DNA of 64,000 nt from Nitrosomonas sp. Nm34 (GTDB lineage Bacteria; Pseudomonadota; Gammaproteobacteria; Burkholderiales; Nitrosomonadaceae), in NCBI RefSeq assembly GCF_900113925.1, contig NZ_FORD01000017.1, positions 1 to 64,000 on the forward strand, in the 5' to 3' direction. How positions within the stretch are numbered: position 1 is the stretch's first letter; each line of letters begins with the position of its first letter. The position numbers and the translations under genes were made by a program. A model generated the notes under the pieces. The model did no database searches and was not told where the DNA came from. It saw only the letters and a program-made list of their open reading frames with translations. This document shows positions 29,977-39,879 of the stretch, in pieces.

Positions 29977-30621
29977 CTAATAATCAATGGGTATAGGGTC
30001 AAGACTGCGCCATAGGTACCAGGTAGCTACCGAACGCCAAGGCCGCCAGTTTGTGGCAATTGTTTGTAATCTATTTTTCTCTATTGGTTGATTGCCATTA
30101 TAGTGAATGCTTACAGCGCGTTGCAATCCAATGTCGGCTAAGGGAAGGACATCTGGCCGCTGCATATAAAAGATCAGAAACATTTCAGCGGTCCAGCGAC
30201 CAATACCCTTTATCTGGATGAGGTGAGTAATCAGAGCCTCATCATTCATCTTTTGCCAAGCTATTTCGTCGTATCCACCTTGTATGAATCGCTCGGATAA
30301 ATCTTGCAGATAACTTATTTTTCTTCCAGATAGACCACATGTTCGTAATATCTCTGCATCGATGCTATACAAATTTTCAGGTGTAATATTTGATAAAACA
30401 GTCGCTAATTTTTGCCATACACTTGCTGCAGCTTTGACCGAAATTTGCTGGCCAATAATAGCGCGAACCAGTGTAGTAAAAGCATCTCCGCGCGAATAAA
30501 GTGCGGAATCGTTAAATTGGCTTACGAGCCGTTGCATGACGGGATCTCGTTTTGCTAAATCATTCCTCGCTTGTTCCCAAAATATAGGCGCATTTCGCTG
30601 TTTTTCTTTAAGTAAGACCAT
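29977..30621 (-). CDS. DNA-3-methyladenine glycosylase, AlkA-like (HhH-GPD)
   Basis: A 214-residue base-excision glycosylase of the HhH-GPD superfamily. It has the helix-hairpin-helix LIQIKGIGRWTAEMFLIF (~132-149) and the catalytic Asp in VLPLADIGLQRAV (~157). FTTLVRAIIGQQISVKAA is the usual N-terminal helix. It lacks the extra AlkA N-terminal domain and any iron-sulfur cluster Cys set, so it is a short AlkA/MAG-type enzyme that removes alkylated purines. It diverges from the dcw cluster. Confidence 0.9.
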   Translation of the reverse strand: MVLLKEKQRNAPIFWEQARNDLAKRDPVMQRLVSQFNDSALYSRGDAFTTLVRAIIGQQISVKAAASVWQKLATVLSNITPENLYSIDAEILRTCGLSGRKISYLQDLSERFIQGGYDEIAWQKMNDEALITHLIQIKGIGRWTAEMFLIFYMQRPDVLPLADIGLQRAVSIHYNGNQPIEKNRLQTIATNWRPWRSVATWYLWRSLDPIPIDY

Positions 30622-30811
30622 CCTTTACTCTTTTGTTCTGTCACTAAAAACCATTTGTTAATTGCTCAATTGGACATTCATTTTACATGATAGCTTATCG
30701 ATATTTATCGGCAATTTATTCTCAAAATTAAAGTAATGTTGTTTATTTTTAAGACCTTGCTTATTTCTTTTAAGTCTTTGTCACACAAGTGAAAAGTGCA
30801 TATTTTTCTTC

Positions 30812-30840
30812 TTGACTACCCTCATTTTTTTGATTAGAGT
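30812..30840 (+). promoter_or_regulatory. Promoter of the dcw cluster (Pmra)
   Basis: TTGACT (30812-30817), a 17-base spacer and TAGAGT (30835-30840). The first MraZ box overlaps the end of the -10 hexamer, a good arrangement for repression. It lies about 80 bases before mraZ. Confidence 0.7.
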
Positions 30841-30878
30841 GGCAAAGGGTGGTAAAAAGTGGGGAAGAGTGGGGAGTA
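30839..30878 (+). promoter_or_regulatory. MraZ operator: four GTGG boxes at 10-bp spacing
   Basis: GTGGC, GTGGT, GTGGG and GTGGG begin at 30839, 30849, 30859 and 30869, exactly 10 bp apart, so all face the same side of the helix. MraZ is known to bind tandem TGGGN-type repeats before its own gene. The array overlaps the -10 box and the predicted start of transcription, which fits autorepression of the whole cluster. Confidence 0.88.
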
Positions 30879-30922
30879 TTTGGAATATAGCGTGAGCTTC
30901 CAATAAAAAATAAAGGAGCGGC

Positions 30923-31369
30923 ATGTTTCGCGGTATTACACAACTTTGCTTGGATAGTAAGGGCAGGTTTGCGGTGCCTGCGAAGTACCGCGAAGAATTA
31001 TTATCCAGCTGTGCCGGAAATTTGGTGATTACTGCTGATCCTTCAAGATGCTTGCTGATTTACCCCCAGCCTTCCTGGGAACCCATAGAAAAAAAACTGA
31101 ATAGTCTCTCTAGTTTCAATCCACAAAGTCGTAGCTTGCAACGTCTTATTGTAGGTAACGCATGTGATGTTGAAATGGACAGTGCGGGACGGGTACTGGT
31201 CGTGACACCGTTACGGCAGTTTGCCAGTTTGGTCAAAGATATTGTGTTAGTTGGTCAGGGTGAGAAATTTGAGTTGTGGGATGCTGAAAAATGGAATCAA
31301 GAAATTGAGGCGGCGCTTGTATATAAAGATGGGAATATGCCCCCCGAGCTGGAAGGGTTCTCATTGTAA
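30923..31369 (+). CDS. mraZ: Transcriptional regulator MraZ
   Basis: A 148-residue protein with two SpoVT/AbrB-like DNA-binding halves (CLDSKGRFAVPAKYRE near 9-24; EMDSAGRVLVVTPLRQFASL near 83-102). It forms a ring and binds the GTGG boxes just upstream, repressing its own operon in known systems. AAAGGAGCGGC before the ATG is a strong ribosome site. First gene of the dcw cluster. Confidence 0.96.
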   Translation: MFRGITQLCLDSKGRFAVPAKYREELLSSCAGNLVITADPSRCLLIYPQPSWEPIEKKLNSLSSFNPQSRSLQRLIVGNACDVEMDSAGRVLVVTPLRQFASLVKDIVLVGQGEKFELWDAEKWNQEIEAALVYKDGNMPPELEGFSL

Positions 31370-31378
31370 TGCTGGGGT

Positions 31379-32329
31379 ATGGTTGTGCATTTACCCGTTC
31401 TGCTAAATGAAGCTATCGATGCGTTAGCAATCAAAACAGATGGAGTTTATGTAGATGGCACATTTGGGTATGGCGGACATAGTCGTTTGATTTTATCCAG
31501 ATTGGGTAAAAAAGGACGCTTGATTGCATTTGATAAAGATTTGGCTGCGATCAAAGCGGCAGCAATGATTGATAATAAGCGATTCAGTATAAGACACTGC
31601 AGTTACGTCAAAATACAAAATGAATTGCTCGCATTAAGAGTAGAACGCGTAGACGGCGTGCTGTTAGATCTCGGAGTGTCTTCGTCTCAACTGGATGAAA
31701 GTACACGTGGATTTAGCTTTCGCTTAGAAGGGCCGCTTGACATGCGGATGGATACTAGCTGTGGGCAAACAGCGGCAGAGTGGCTTAATTCTGTTACGGA
31801 GTCTCAATTAGAAGAAGTCATTAGAAACTATGGTGAGGAACGGAATGCGAAGCAGATTGCGAGAGCGATTGTTATGGCACGAGCACGGCATCCTATTTCT
31901 AGCACGATTCAACTTGCCGAGATTGTAGCAGCGGTCGTGCGCGCGCGTGGGTATCAGCGGGAAGGTAAGCATCATCCTGCCACACGCACTTTTCAGGCGA
32001 TACGGATATACCTTAATCAAGAACTTGAAGAATTGTTGTTAACTTTGCCGCAATGTGTAGATTTATTAAACCCTGGTGGGCGATTGGTCGTCATCAGTTT
32101 TCATTCACTTGAGGATCGCATAGTAAAACGTTTTATGCGCAAGGAAGCGAGCTCAGATAGGCTGCCGCATAAACTTCCTTTGCGTGATAGAGAAGTGAAG
32201 GAGTTGAGTAAACAGCGGTTGCGATTGGTAGGGAAGGCAACGCGGCCGGGCGCACAGGAAATAGCGGTTAACCCACGCGCAAGAAGCGCGGTCATGCGTG
32301 TGGCAGAAAGAATCATAATTAATGAGTAA
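31379..32329 (+). CDS. rsmH: 16S rRNA C1402 N4-methyltransferase RsmH
   Basis: SAM-dependent methyltransferase acting on 16S rRNA in the ribosomal P site. It shows VDGTFGYGGHSRLIL (~23-37), GVLLDLGVSSSQLD (~95-108), GKHHPATRTFQAIRI and VVISFHSLEDRIVKRFM. Length 316 is normal. It starts nine bases after mraZ and overlaps ftsL by eight. Confidence 0.96.
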   Translation: MVVHLPVLLNEAIDALAIKTDGVYVDGTFGYGGHSRLILSRLGKKGRLIAFDKDLAAIKAAAMIDNKRFSIRHCSYVKIQNELLALRVERVDGVLLDLGVSSSQLDESTRGFSFRLEGPLDMRMDTSCGQTAAEWLNSVTESQLEEVIRNYGEERNAKQIARAIVMARARHPISSTIQLAEIVAAVVRARGYQREGKHHPATRTFQAIRIYLNQELEELLLTLPQCVDLLNPGGRLVVISFHSLEDRIVKRFMRKEASSDRLPHKLPLRDREVKELSKQRLRLVGKATRPGAQEIAVNPRARSAVMRVAERIIINE

Positions 32330-32630
32330 TTATATGACTAAACTGAATATTTATTTGGCTGTGATTCTTATTATTTGTGGGCTAGGCATCGTTACCTCGC
32401 AGCATGAGGCACGTAAACTTTTTATATTGTTAGAGAAAGAACAGGAGCTGGCTGATCAATTGGCAATAGAATGGAATCAACTGTTACTTGAGCAGAGAAC
32501 ATGGGCGATGCATGGACATGTTGAAAAAATTGCCAGAGGAAAGCTTGATATGACTGTACCAGCCCCGCTAAATATTCAAGTTATTTTGTCTGACCATGCC
32601 TCAAACCGGCCCTATAAGGAGTTTCCTTGA
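32322..32630 (+). CDS. ftsL: Cell division protein FtsL
   Basis: A small bitopic divisome protein: short cytoplasmic tail, one membrane helix (IYLAVILIICGLGIVTS, ~10-26) and a periplasmic leucine-zipper-like coiled coil (ARKLFILLEKEQELADQLAIEW). It forms a complex with FtsB and FtsQ and activates FtsI/FtsW. Recognised by position and architecture, as the sequence is poorly conserved. A start at 32334 is also possible. Confidence 0.88.
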   Translation: MSNYMTKLNIYLAVILIICGLGIVTSQHEARKLFILLEKEQELADQLAIEWNQLLLEQRTWAMHGHVEKIARGKLDMTVPAPLNIQVILSDHASNRPYKEFP

Positions 32631-32632
32631 TC

Positions 32633-34363
32633 ATGAAACGCGATCCTGCCTCGTCTTTAGCTTTACCTCTATGGCGTTCACGATTGCTGATAATGCTATT
32701 GCTGTTGGGGTTGGCCGTGCTGGCAGGGCGCGCTATTTATCTGCAAGGACTGAATAAGGATTTTCTCCAACAACAAGGGCAATCACGCTATAGCCGTATC
32801 GTGGAATTGAATGCGCAACGGGGAAAAATAACAGACCGGTATGGTGAGATACTGGCGATCAGTGCCCCAGTAAAATCTGTTTGGGCTGATCCACAAAAAG
32901 TAAACGCAACACCCGAGCAATTACAGGCATTAGCTCAATTGCTCGAAATGGATGTAACAGATCTACGCAAGCGAGTTCTTGATCAGGATAAGAGATTTGT
33001 CTATCTCAGAAGACAACTCTCACCGGAAATGGCATCTGGTGTGGCTAATCTAAAAATAGCCGGTGTGTATCTTAAACGGGAATTTTACCGGTATTACCCA
33101 ACAGGGGATGTGGCTGCCCACATTACTGGTTTTGCTGATATAGATGGCAAGGGACAAGAAGGTGTAGAACTAGGATGGGAAGATATCCTTACGGGTGAGC
33201 ACGGTAGCCGGCGCGTCATCAAGGATCGTATCGGGCGTGTCATAGAAAGTGTCGAGAAAATTCGCTCACCCAAACCTGGCCAAAACTTGATGTTATCGAT
33301 TGATAGTAAAATCCAATATCTTGCTCATCGAGAATTAAAGCGGTCGGTTAAAGCTAATCAGGCTAAGGCGGGTAGTGTGATTGTGCTGGACGTACTGACA
33401 GGAGAAGTGCTGGGATTAGCCAATTATCCCTCCTATAACCCTAACCAGCGATCAACTATACGGCCTGGAACCACACGTAATCGAGCGTTAGTTGATGTTT
33501 TCGAACCGGGCTCGACACTCAAGCCATTTGCTGTCGCTGTCGCGATGGAGATAGGCAAGATTAATCCCAATACGTTGTTTCACACCTCTCCGGGTATGCT
33601 GAAAATAGGAAACGCTACGATACGGGATGTCCGTAATAAAGGGACAATTTCTGTATCTCAAGTTATCCAAGAATCGAGTAATGTGGGGGCAGCAAAAATT
33701 GCTTTGATGTTACCTCCTAAAACATTGTGGGAAATGCTGAGTCGCTCTGGTTTTGGTATGCCAACGGGAGCAAATTTTCCGGGAGAAGAAAACGGTAGGT
33801 TGCGTCCTTACCATAAGTGGCGACCGATCGAGCAAGCTACGATGTCCTATGGCCATGGAATATCAGTCAATTTAATGCAGTTAGCACGTGCGTACACACT
33901 CTTTGCTGCAGGAGGAGAGCTCAAACCTGTATCGCTATTGAAACGGGATACCCCACCTGTTGGTCAGCAAGTGATTTCACGTGAAACGGCACTGGCCATG
34001 AGCAGGATGCTGGAGACAGTAGTGCAGCCAGGCGGTACCGGCTTGCAAGCTAAAGTCAACGGTTATCGAGTTGCTGGCAAAACTGGAACAGCGCATAAGC
34101 CATTGGAAGGTGGTATGAAAGGTTATGCAAAGAACCGATATATTTCTACTTTTGTAGGTTATGCGCCAGTATCTAATCCTCGTCTAGTTGTTGCCGTCAT
34201 GATTGATGAGCCTTCAGCAGGACAATATTACGGAGGAGCTGTGGCAGCTCCTCTATTCAGTCAAGTGATGTCGGGTGCCTTGCGCCAATTACGTGTTCCA
34301 CATGATGCGCTGGGCAATATTGTCACTTCTCCTTTACCTATTAAGTTGGAGAATGAAGGATGA
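32633..34363 (+). CDS. ftsI: Septal peptidoglycan transpeptidase FtsI (PBP3)
   Basis: Class B penicillin-binding protein with an N-terminal membrane helix (LLIMLLLLGLAVLAG). The pedestal domain includes RGKITDRYGE, and the transpeptidase domain has SxxK in EPGSTLKPF (Ser ~294), SxN in QESSNVGAA (~347) and KTG in AGKTGTAHK (~482). It crosslinks septal murein. The ATG at 32633 is chosen; a TTG two codons earlier is possible. It follows ftsL with essentially no gap and overlaps murE by four bases. Confidence 0.96.
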   Translation: MKRDPASSLALPLWRSRLLIMLLLLGLAVLAGRAIYLQGLNKDFLQQQGQSRYSRIVELNAQRGKITDRYGEILAISAPVKSVWADPQKVNATPEQLQALAQLLEMDVTDLRKRVLDQDKRFVYLRRQLSPEMASGVANLKIAGVYLKREFYRYYPTGDVAAHITGFADIDGKGQEGVELGWEDILTGEHGSRRVIKDRIGRVIESVEKIRSPKPGQNLMLSIDSKIQYLAHRELKRSVKANQAKAGSVIVLDVLTGEVLGLANYPSYNPNQRSTIRPGTTRNRALVDVFEPGSTLKPFAVAVAMEIGKINPNTLFHTSPGMLKIGNATIRDVRNKGTISVSQVIQESSNVGAAKIALMLPPKTLWEMLSRSGFGMPTGANFPGEENGRLRPYHKWRPIEQATMSYGHGISVNLMQLARAYTLFAAGGELKPVSLLKRDTPPVGQQVISRETALAMSRMLETVVQPGGTGLQAKVNGYRVAGKTGTAHKPLEGGMKGYAKNRYISTFVGYAPVSNPRLVVAVMIDEPSAGQYYGGAVAAPLFSQVMSGALRQLRVPHDALGNIVTSPLPIKLENEG

Positions 34364-35922
34364 CACCAGGAGCGATACGGAAAACGGATGCAAATTTTGC
34401 CATCAGACTTTTCAGTCAACTGGGAGTACCAGTGACGCGCTTGACTGCAGATAGCCGTAAGTTGATGCCAGGCGATACCTTTCTAGCTTATGCCGGTGAA
34501 AGATATGATGCACGCAAAGATATTCCTCAGGCTATTGCAGTCGGTGCCAATGCTGTGATTTGGGAGAAGAATCAATTTACATGGAACCCCCTTTGGAAAA
34601 TACCGAATTGTGCTGTATCAGGATTACAAGCCAAGGCAGGTGTGATTGCCAGTCATGTTTATGGATATCCCTCGCGTGAATTAGGGCTTGTAGGTATTAC
34701 GGGCACTAATGGTAAAACTTCATGTAGTCATTGGTATGCTCAGGCAATGACAACTTTGGGGGAAAAAATCGCGGTTATTGGTACGTTAGGGAATGGATTC
34801 TTAGATTCACTAAATGAGTCGGTCAATACCACACCGGATGCGGTATCACTTCAGGCAGAATTTGCAAAGATTTTGCAAAATGGGGCGGGAGGTGTGGTAA
34901 TGGAAGTTTCATCTCACGGTCTGGTACAGGAGCGAGTTAATGGCGCTGAATTTGCCGTGGCTGTGTTGACTAATTTATCACGTGATCATCTTGACTATCA
35001 TGGCAATATGGATGCCTATGCTGCCGCTAAAGCAAAATTATTTTTTTGGCCCACACTTAAGTGCGCGGTTTTAAATCTAGATGATGTGTTGGGAATGGAG
35101 TTGTCTCACCAGCTTGTACACAAAAATATGCAAGTAATTGGATATGGATTCTATCAACCAGACAATATGGGGAGATACTCGCAAAACTTGAGGATATTGA
35201 GAGGAAGTAACCTTAAAGTAAATATCGATGGGCTGGAGTTTGATGTTGAATTTGAAGGACAGCGGGAAAGTTTGAAGGCTAATGTCACGAGCAGATTTAA
35301 TGCCTCGAATTTGCTGGCGGTCTTGGCTACTATGCTTGCGAATGGGGTCGATTTCCACAAGGCATCTCATGCATTATCACAGGTTAAACCGATTGCAGGA
35401 AGAATGGAGAAATTTGGCGGCGGCGAGCAACCTGTGGTTATCATTGATTATGCCCATACTCCGGATGCTTTGGAGAAGGTGTTGAGGGGATTGAGAGAAA
35501 CGATTTATAACAGTCAGGCAAGAAATAAATTTAGCTTAAGAAAGCCGAGATTGATCTGTGTATTTGGCTGCGGGGGTGATCGGGATCGAGGAAAACGTCC
35601 TTTAGCCGGTGAAATAACTACAAAACTTGCCGACGAAGTCATCATTACTAGTGATAATCCCCGTAGCGAAGATCCCCGTGCCATCATAGACCAGATAGTA
35701 ACAGGTATCTCGCGTCACAATTACTCAATTGAAGAAGATCGTACATCAGCGATTTATCAGGCTATCCATAATGCGCGAAAAGGCGATGTGGTGCTGATCG
35801 CTGGTAAAGGATCTGAAGCGTATCAGGAAATTAATGGACAAAAAAATCCATTTGATGACCGTGAAATTGCGCAGCAAGTATTAGATGATCTGGCTAACCT
35901 GAAAGTGCAGGCGCAAAGATGA
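34360..35922 (+). CDS. murE: UDP-MurNAc-tripeptide synthetase MurE (meso-DAP adding)
   Basis: Adds meso-diaminopimelate to UDP-MurNAc-L-Ala-D-Glu. ATP loop GITGTNGKTS (~112-121); the DNPRSEDP motif (~432-439) indicates mDAP rather than lysine. 520 residues. ATGA overlaps link it to ftsI upstream and murF downstream. Confidence 0.96.
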   Translation: MTPGAIRKTDANFAIRLFSQLGVPVTRLTADSRKLMPGDTFLAYAGERYDARKDIPQAIAVGANAVIWEKNQFTWNPLWKIPNCAVSGLQAKAGVIASHVYGYPSRELGLVGITGTNGKTSCSHWYAQAMTTLGEKIAVIGTLGNGFLDSLNESVNTTPDAVSLQAEFAKILQNGAGGVVMEVSSHGLVQERVNGAEFAVAVLTNLSRDHLDYHGNMDAYAAAKAKLFFWPTLKCAVLNLDDVLGMELSHQLVHKNMQVIGYGFYQPDNMGRYSQNLRILRGSNLKVNIDGLEFDVEFEGQRESLKANVTSRFNASNLLAVLATMLANGVDFHKASHALSQVKPIAGRMEKFGGGEQPVVIIDYAHTPDALEKVLRGLRETIYNSQARNKFSLRKPRLICVFGCGGDRDRGKRPLAGEITTKLADEVIITSDNPRSEDPRAIIDQIVTGISRHNYSIEEDRTSAIYQAIHNARKGDVVLIAGKGSEAYQEINGQKNPFDDREIAQQVLDDLANLKVQAQR

Positions 35923-37301
35923 TGTCGATACAAGAAGCTGCGCATGCCCTATCCGCAAAGTGGGGAGGTAAGAATGTTTTATTTACAGGTGTGAGCACAG
36001 ATAGCCGAGCTATGAAGTATGGCGAGCTATTTGTCGCATTATCCGGCAAACAATTCGATGGCCATCAATTTATTGCCAGTGCAAGAGATCAAGGAGCCGT
36101 TGCTGCCTTAGTAGAGAGAAGAATGGATATTGGACAATCTCTACCGGAATTTGGTTGGCTAGAAGTTGCTGACACGCGATTAGGTCTAGGGCAATTATCA
36201 GCTTATTGGCGTACACGCTTTTCATTACCACTTGTGGCAGTTACTGGAAGCAATGGTAAGACAACGGTCAAGGAAATGATTGCCTCCATTTTCCGTAAAG
36301 CAGTGATGGCTAATGTCGAAGAAAACGATTTAGCTTCAGACAGAGTACTGGCAACTTTCGGTAACCTTAATAATGATATTGGTGTACCACAAATGCTGTT
36401 AAGGCTGCGCGAGCAGCATGCTTATGCCGTAATCGAGATGGGTATGAATCACGCTGGGGAGATCGCTTATTTAACCCGTTTGACTCATCCAACGGTAGCC
36501 GTCATTACGAACGCCGGTGCAGCTCATATTGAAGGACTTGGTTCGGTAGAAGCCGTTGCGCGGGCCAAAGGTGAAATTTTTGAGGGTTTGAGTGATAAGG
36601 GTGTGGGCATCATCAATGCCGATGATGATCACGCTTCATTATGGCGCAGCCTGGTAAAAAGTAGACATATCATTGATTTCAGTTTGAATAGCCCCGCACA
36701 AGTAACAGCTTGTTACCAATCTGATTCTTCCGGAAATAGATGGATGCTTAAACTTCCTGAAGGAAGCGAGGAGATACGGTTACAAGTGCCAGGCCAGCAT
36801 AATATCTATAATGCCTTGGCAGCTGCAGCAACGGCGGTTGCTGTTGGCATTGATAAGCATACGATTGTAGCAGGATTGCAGGCATTTCGTGGCGTACAAG
36901 GGCGCCTGCAAAAAAAACTTGGCTTACATCAAGCCACCTTGATTGATGATACCTATAACGCTAATCCGGAGTCAATGAAAGCGGCACTCGCGGTGCTCGC
37001 TAATGAACCTGGAAAAAAAGTGCTGGTGCTTGGTGATATGGGAGAATTAGGTCCGAATGCAGCAGATTTTCATCACCAGATTGGTGTGGAAGCGAATCAT
37101 TTCGGGATAGACCAGTTGCTTACTTTGGGCAGTTTAAGCAAGCATGCTGCGGTTGGATTTGGTAGGGGTGCTCGCCACTTTCCAACTATGGAGGCCTTGC
37201 TAGTAGAAGCGGAGAAATTATTGGACATCAACGTTAATATGCTGGTAAAAGGCTCGCGTTTTATGCAGATGGAGCGCGTGATAAGACGGTTAGAGGCTTG
37301 A
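35919..37301 (+). CDS. murF: UDP-MurNAc-tripeptide:D-Ala-D-Ala ligase MurF
   Basis: Adds D-Ala-D-Ala to finish the UDP-MurNAc pentapeptide. ATP loop [13 protein letters not shown] (~108-120), VIEMGMNHAGEI (~168-179) and DDTYNANPESMKAAL (~345-359) are MurF hallmarks. 460 residues, normal. It overlaps murE by four bases; a ~84-base gap follows before mraY. Confidence 0.96.
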   Translation: MMSIQEAAHALSAKWGGKNVLFTGVSTDSRAMKYGELFVALSGKQFDGHQFIASARDQGAVAALVERRMDIGQSLPEFGWLEVADTRLGLGQLSAYWRTRFSLPLVAVTGSNGKTTVKEMIASIFRKAVMANVEENDLASDRVLATFGNLNNDIGVPQMLLRLREQHAYAVIEMGMNHAGEIAYLTRLTHPTVAVITNAGAAHIEGLGSVEAVARAKGEIFEGLSDKGVGIINADDDHASLWRSLVKSRHIIDFSLNSPAQVTACYQSDSSGNRWMLKLPEGSEEIRLQVPGQHNIYNALAAAATAVAVGIDKHTIVAGLQAFRGVQGRLQKKLGLHQATLIDDTYNANPESMKAALAVLANEPGKKVLVLGDMGELGPNAADFHHQIGVEANHFGIDQLLTLGSLSKHAAVGFGRGARHFPTMEALLVEAEKLLDINVNMLVKGSRFMQMERVIRRLEA

Positions 37302-37384
37302 TGTGGTCTCGTTCCCTGATAAAAAATGAATGACAATAACTATTTAATGCAATATCAGCAACTTGTAGTGTTCTAAGGATAAAA

Positions 37385-38470
37385 ATGCTATTAGTCATCT
37401 CTCAATGGATTTCCCAGGATATTCGTGCATTTAATGTGTTTAGTTATATTACTTTACGCACGATGTTGGCTGCACTTACCGCCCTGGTGATTTCATTTAT
37501 TGTCGGCCCGACCATGATCCGCAAGTTGATGGCGTATAAAATTGGCCAATCCGTACGTAATGATGGTCCGCAAACTCATCTTGTTAAAGCAGGCACGCCA
37601 ACAATGGGGGGAGCACTGATACTCGTCTCGATTATTATTACAACGCTATTATGGGCGGATCTGACTAATCAATATATTTGGATCGTTTTATTGACAACTT
37701 TGGGATTTGGCGTCATTGGCTGGATAGATGATTATCGTAAAGTAGTCCATCGTAATTCCAAAGGCCTGTCTGCATCAGTTAAGTTTTTCTGGCAATCAGT
37801 CATCGCGTGTTGTGTGGCATGGTATCTCGTCTCGATAGCTGAGCTTCCTGAACAGATTAATATGATTGTGCCATTCTTTAAAGAGGTGGTGATTCCATTG
37901 GGTGTCTCTGGTTTTGTGTTGTTGACTTATCTCGTTATCGTGGGAACAAGTAATGCAGTAAATTTGACAGATGGATTAGATGGTCTTGCCATTATGCCGA
38001 CAGTTATGATTAGCGGTGCGCTGGCGATTTTTGCTTATGTAGCCGGTCATGTTGTTTTCGCAAAATATCTGGGTATTCCTTATATCGCTAATGCAGGTGA
38101 ACTGGCAGTTTTTTGTGGTGCGCTTGCGGGTGCTGGTTTGGCATTTCTATGGTTTAACACTTATCCGGCAGAAGTATTTATGGGCGATGTGGGCGCGCTT
38201 TCACTGGGTGCAGCATTAGGAGTGATCACCGTGATTGTCCGTCAGGAGATCGTGTTGGTCATTATGGGCGGAGTATTTGTGATGGAAGCTTTGTCTGTGA
38301 TGTTACAAGTCACATCCTTTAAGCTGTTTGGTAAGCGTATCTTCCGTATGGCGCCCCTTCATCATCATTTTGAATTGAAAGGATGGAAAGAAAATCAGGT
38401 GGTTGTCAGATTCTGGATTCTGACAATCATTCTAGTGTTAGTGGGATTATCAACATTAAAGTTACGATGA
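37385..38470 (+). CDS. mraY: Phospho-MurNAc-pentapeptide transferase MraY
   Basis: Polytopic membrane enzyme (about ten helices) that makes lipid I from UDP-MurNAc-pentapeptide and undecaprenyl phosphate. It has the catalytic Asp-rich segments GWIDDYRKV (~117) and [11 protein letters not shown] (~194), and [12 protein letters not shown] near the C-terminus. 361 residues, normal. AAGGATAAAA before the ATG. It overlaps murD by four bases. Confidence 0.96.
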   Translation: MLLVISQWISQDIRAFNVFSYITLRTMLAALTALVISFIVGPTMIRKLMAYKIGQSVRNDGPQTHLVKAGTPTMGGALILVSIIITTLLWADLTNQYIWIVLLTTLGFGVIGWIDDYRKVVHRNSKGLSASVKFFWQSVIACCVAWYLVSIAELPEQINMIVPFFKEVVIPLGVSGFVLLTYLVIVGTSNAVNLTDGLDGLAIMPTVMISGALAIFAYVAGHVVFAKYLGIPYIANAGELAVFCGALAGAGLAFLWFNTYPAEVFMGDVGALSLGAALGVITVIVRQEIVLVIMGGVFVMEALSVMLQVTSFKLFGKRIFRMAPLHHHFELKGWKENQVVVRFWILTIILVLVGLSTLKLR

Positions 38471-39876
38471 ATCTGCATAATAAAAAAGTGCTGGTTTTGG
38501 GAATGGGTGAAACGGGTCTATCGATGGTGAAATGGTTGGCACGCCAAGGTGCAGAGGTGCGTGTTGCTGATAATCGTACTTCCCCTCCCAATCATGCAGT
38601 GCTGGAACATTTGCTTCCTGCTGGAAAAATATACAGTGGGCCGTTCAGAGCAGAAGTATTTGATGATGTTGATCTCATTGCGATCAGCCCGGGTGTGCCA
38701 TTAGCTGAGCCGCTCGTACAACAAGCTGTGAAGCGCGACATCCCCGTTGTAGGAGATATTGAATTATTTGCCCAGGCACTAGAAAAGCTTGAGCAACCAA
38801 GGCCCAAAATTCTGGCCATTACCGGTTCGAATGGAAAGACAACTGTCACAACGATGGTAGGTGAGATGGTCAGAAATGCAGGATGGGATGTTGAAGTGGC
38901 AGGCAACATTGGTCCGGCAGTATTGGAATCACTCATGCGCCGCATGGACTTGGGTAAATTGCCGCAATATTGGGTGCTGGAGCTTTCCAGTTTTCAACTG
39001 GAAACAACACACAATCTTTCTGCTGATGCAGCAGCGGTACTTAATTTAAGTGAAGATCACTTCGATCGCTATGCTGGCATGCATGACTATGCAGTAGCCA
39101 AAGCAAGAATCTTTATCGGAGATAACAAAAGTGTCCAAATTCTAAATCGGGATGATGCAATGGTGCGCGCTATGGCATTGCCTGACAGAAAACAAATGAC
39201 TTTTGGCCTGGATGAACCCATCTCAAATATGGATTTTGGTTTATTGCAAAGTGGTGCAGATCTTTGGCTGGTTCAAGGAGGCATGTACCTAATAAAAGCG
39301 AGCGAGATGATGATTCCAGGCAGACATAATATTGCCAATGCGCTGGCAGCGATAGCGTTATGTCGTGCCGTCACATTGCCCTATGAGCCCTTGTTGAAAA
39401 CTTTGCGTGCGTTTCAGGGATTGCCTCATCGTATGCAAAAAATAGCGGTGATTAATAATGTTACTTTTTATGATGACTCCAAAAGTACTAATGTAGGATC
39501 CGCTATTGCAGCGTTGAGTGGAATGCAAAAAAACGTGGTGTTAATTGCAGGGGGAGATGGGAAGGGACAAGACTTTTTTCCTTTAAAGCAAGCTGTAGCT
39601 AACTGTACGCGTGCAGTGGTATTGCTTGGTCGTGATGCCAAGAAGATCGCTGAAGTGATCAGCGATGGCCAGCTTTTAATTCATTATGCAGCAACGATGG
39701 ACGAGGCTGTACGGATCAGTTTTTTATTGGCACAACCCGGTGATGTGGTGATGTTGTCCCCAGCTTGTGCCAGTCTGGATATGTTTAGAAATTACATCCA
39801 TCGGGCAGAGGTTTTTGTTGCTGCTGTCAAAGAAATTGAAAAGAAGTTTATTTTTTCTGATCAAGAGAGCCATTGA
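38467..39876 (+). CDS. murD: UDP-MurNAc-L-alanine:D-glutamate ligase MurD
   Basis: Adds D-Glu to UDP-MurNAc-L-Ala. N-terminal [21 protein letters not shown] loop [13 protein letters not shown] (~118-130), [10 protein letters not shown] and [12 protein letters not shown] are present. The start at 38467 is chosen because MNLHNKK begins the family domain there and overlaps the mraY stop (ATGA); upstream in-frame codons lie inside mraY. 469 residues. Confidence 0.96.
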   Translation: MNLHNKKVLVLGMGETGLSMVKWLARQGAEVRVADNRTSPPNHAVLEHLLPAGKIYSGPFRAEVFDDVDLIAISPGVPLAEPLVQQAVKRDIPVVGDIELFAQALEKLEQPRPKILAITGSNGKTTVTTMVGEMVRNAGWDVEVAGNIGPAVLESLMRRMDLGKLPQYWVLELSSFQLETTHNLSADAAAVLNLSEDHFDRYAGMHDYAVAKARIFIGDNKSVQILNRDDAMVRAMALPDRKQMTFGLDEPISNMDFGLLQSGADLWLVQGGMYLIKASEMMIPGRHNIANALAAIALCRAVTLPYEPLLKTLRAFQGLPHRMQKIAVINNVTFYDDSKSTNVGSAIAALSGMQKNVVLIAGGDGKGQDFFPLKQAVANCTRAVVLLGRDAKKIAEVISDGQLLIHYAATMDEAVRISFLLAQPGDVVMLSPACASLDMFRNYIHRAEVFVAAVKEIEKKFIFSDQESH

Positions 39877-39879
39877 GCC

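Noticed and set aside
30839-30878. Short tandem repeats as a possible CRISPR-like or satellite array
   Set aside because: Only four GTGG boxes with 10-bp period, at the mraZ promoter. They are explained fully as the MraZ operator.
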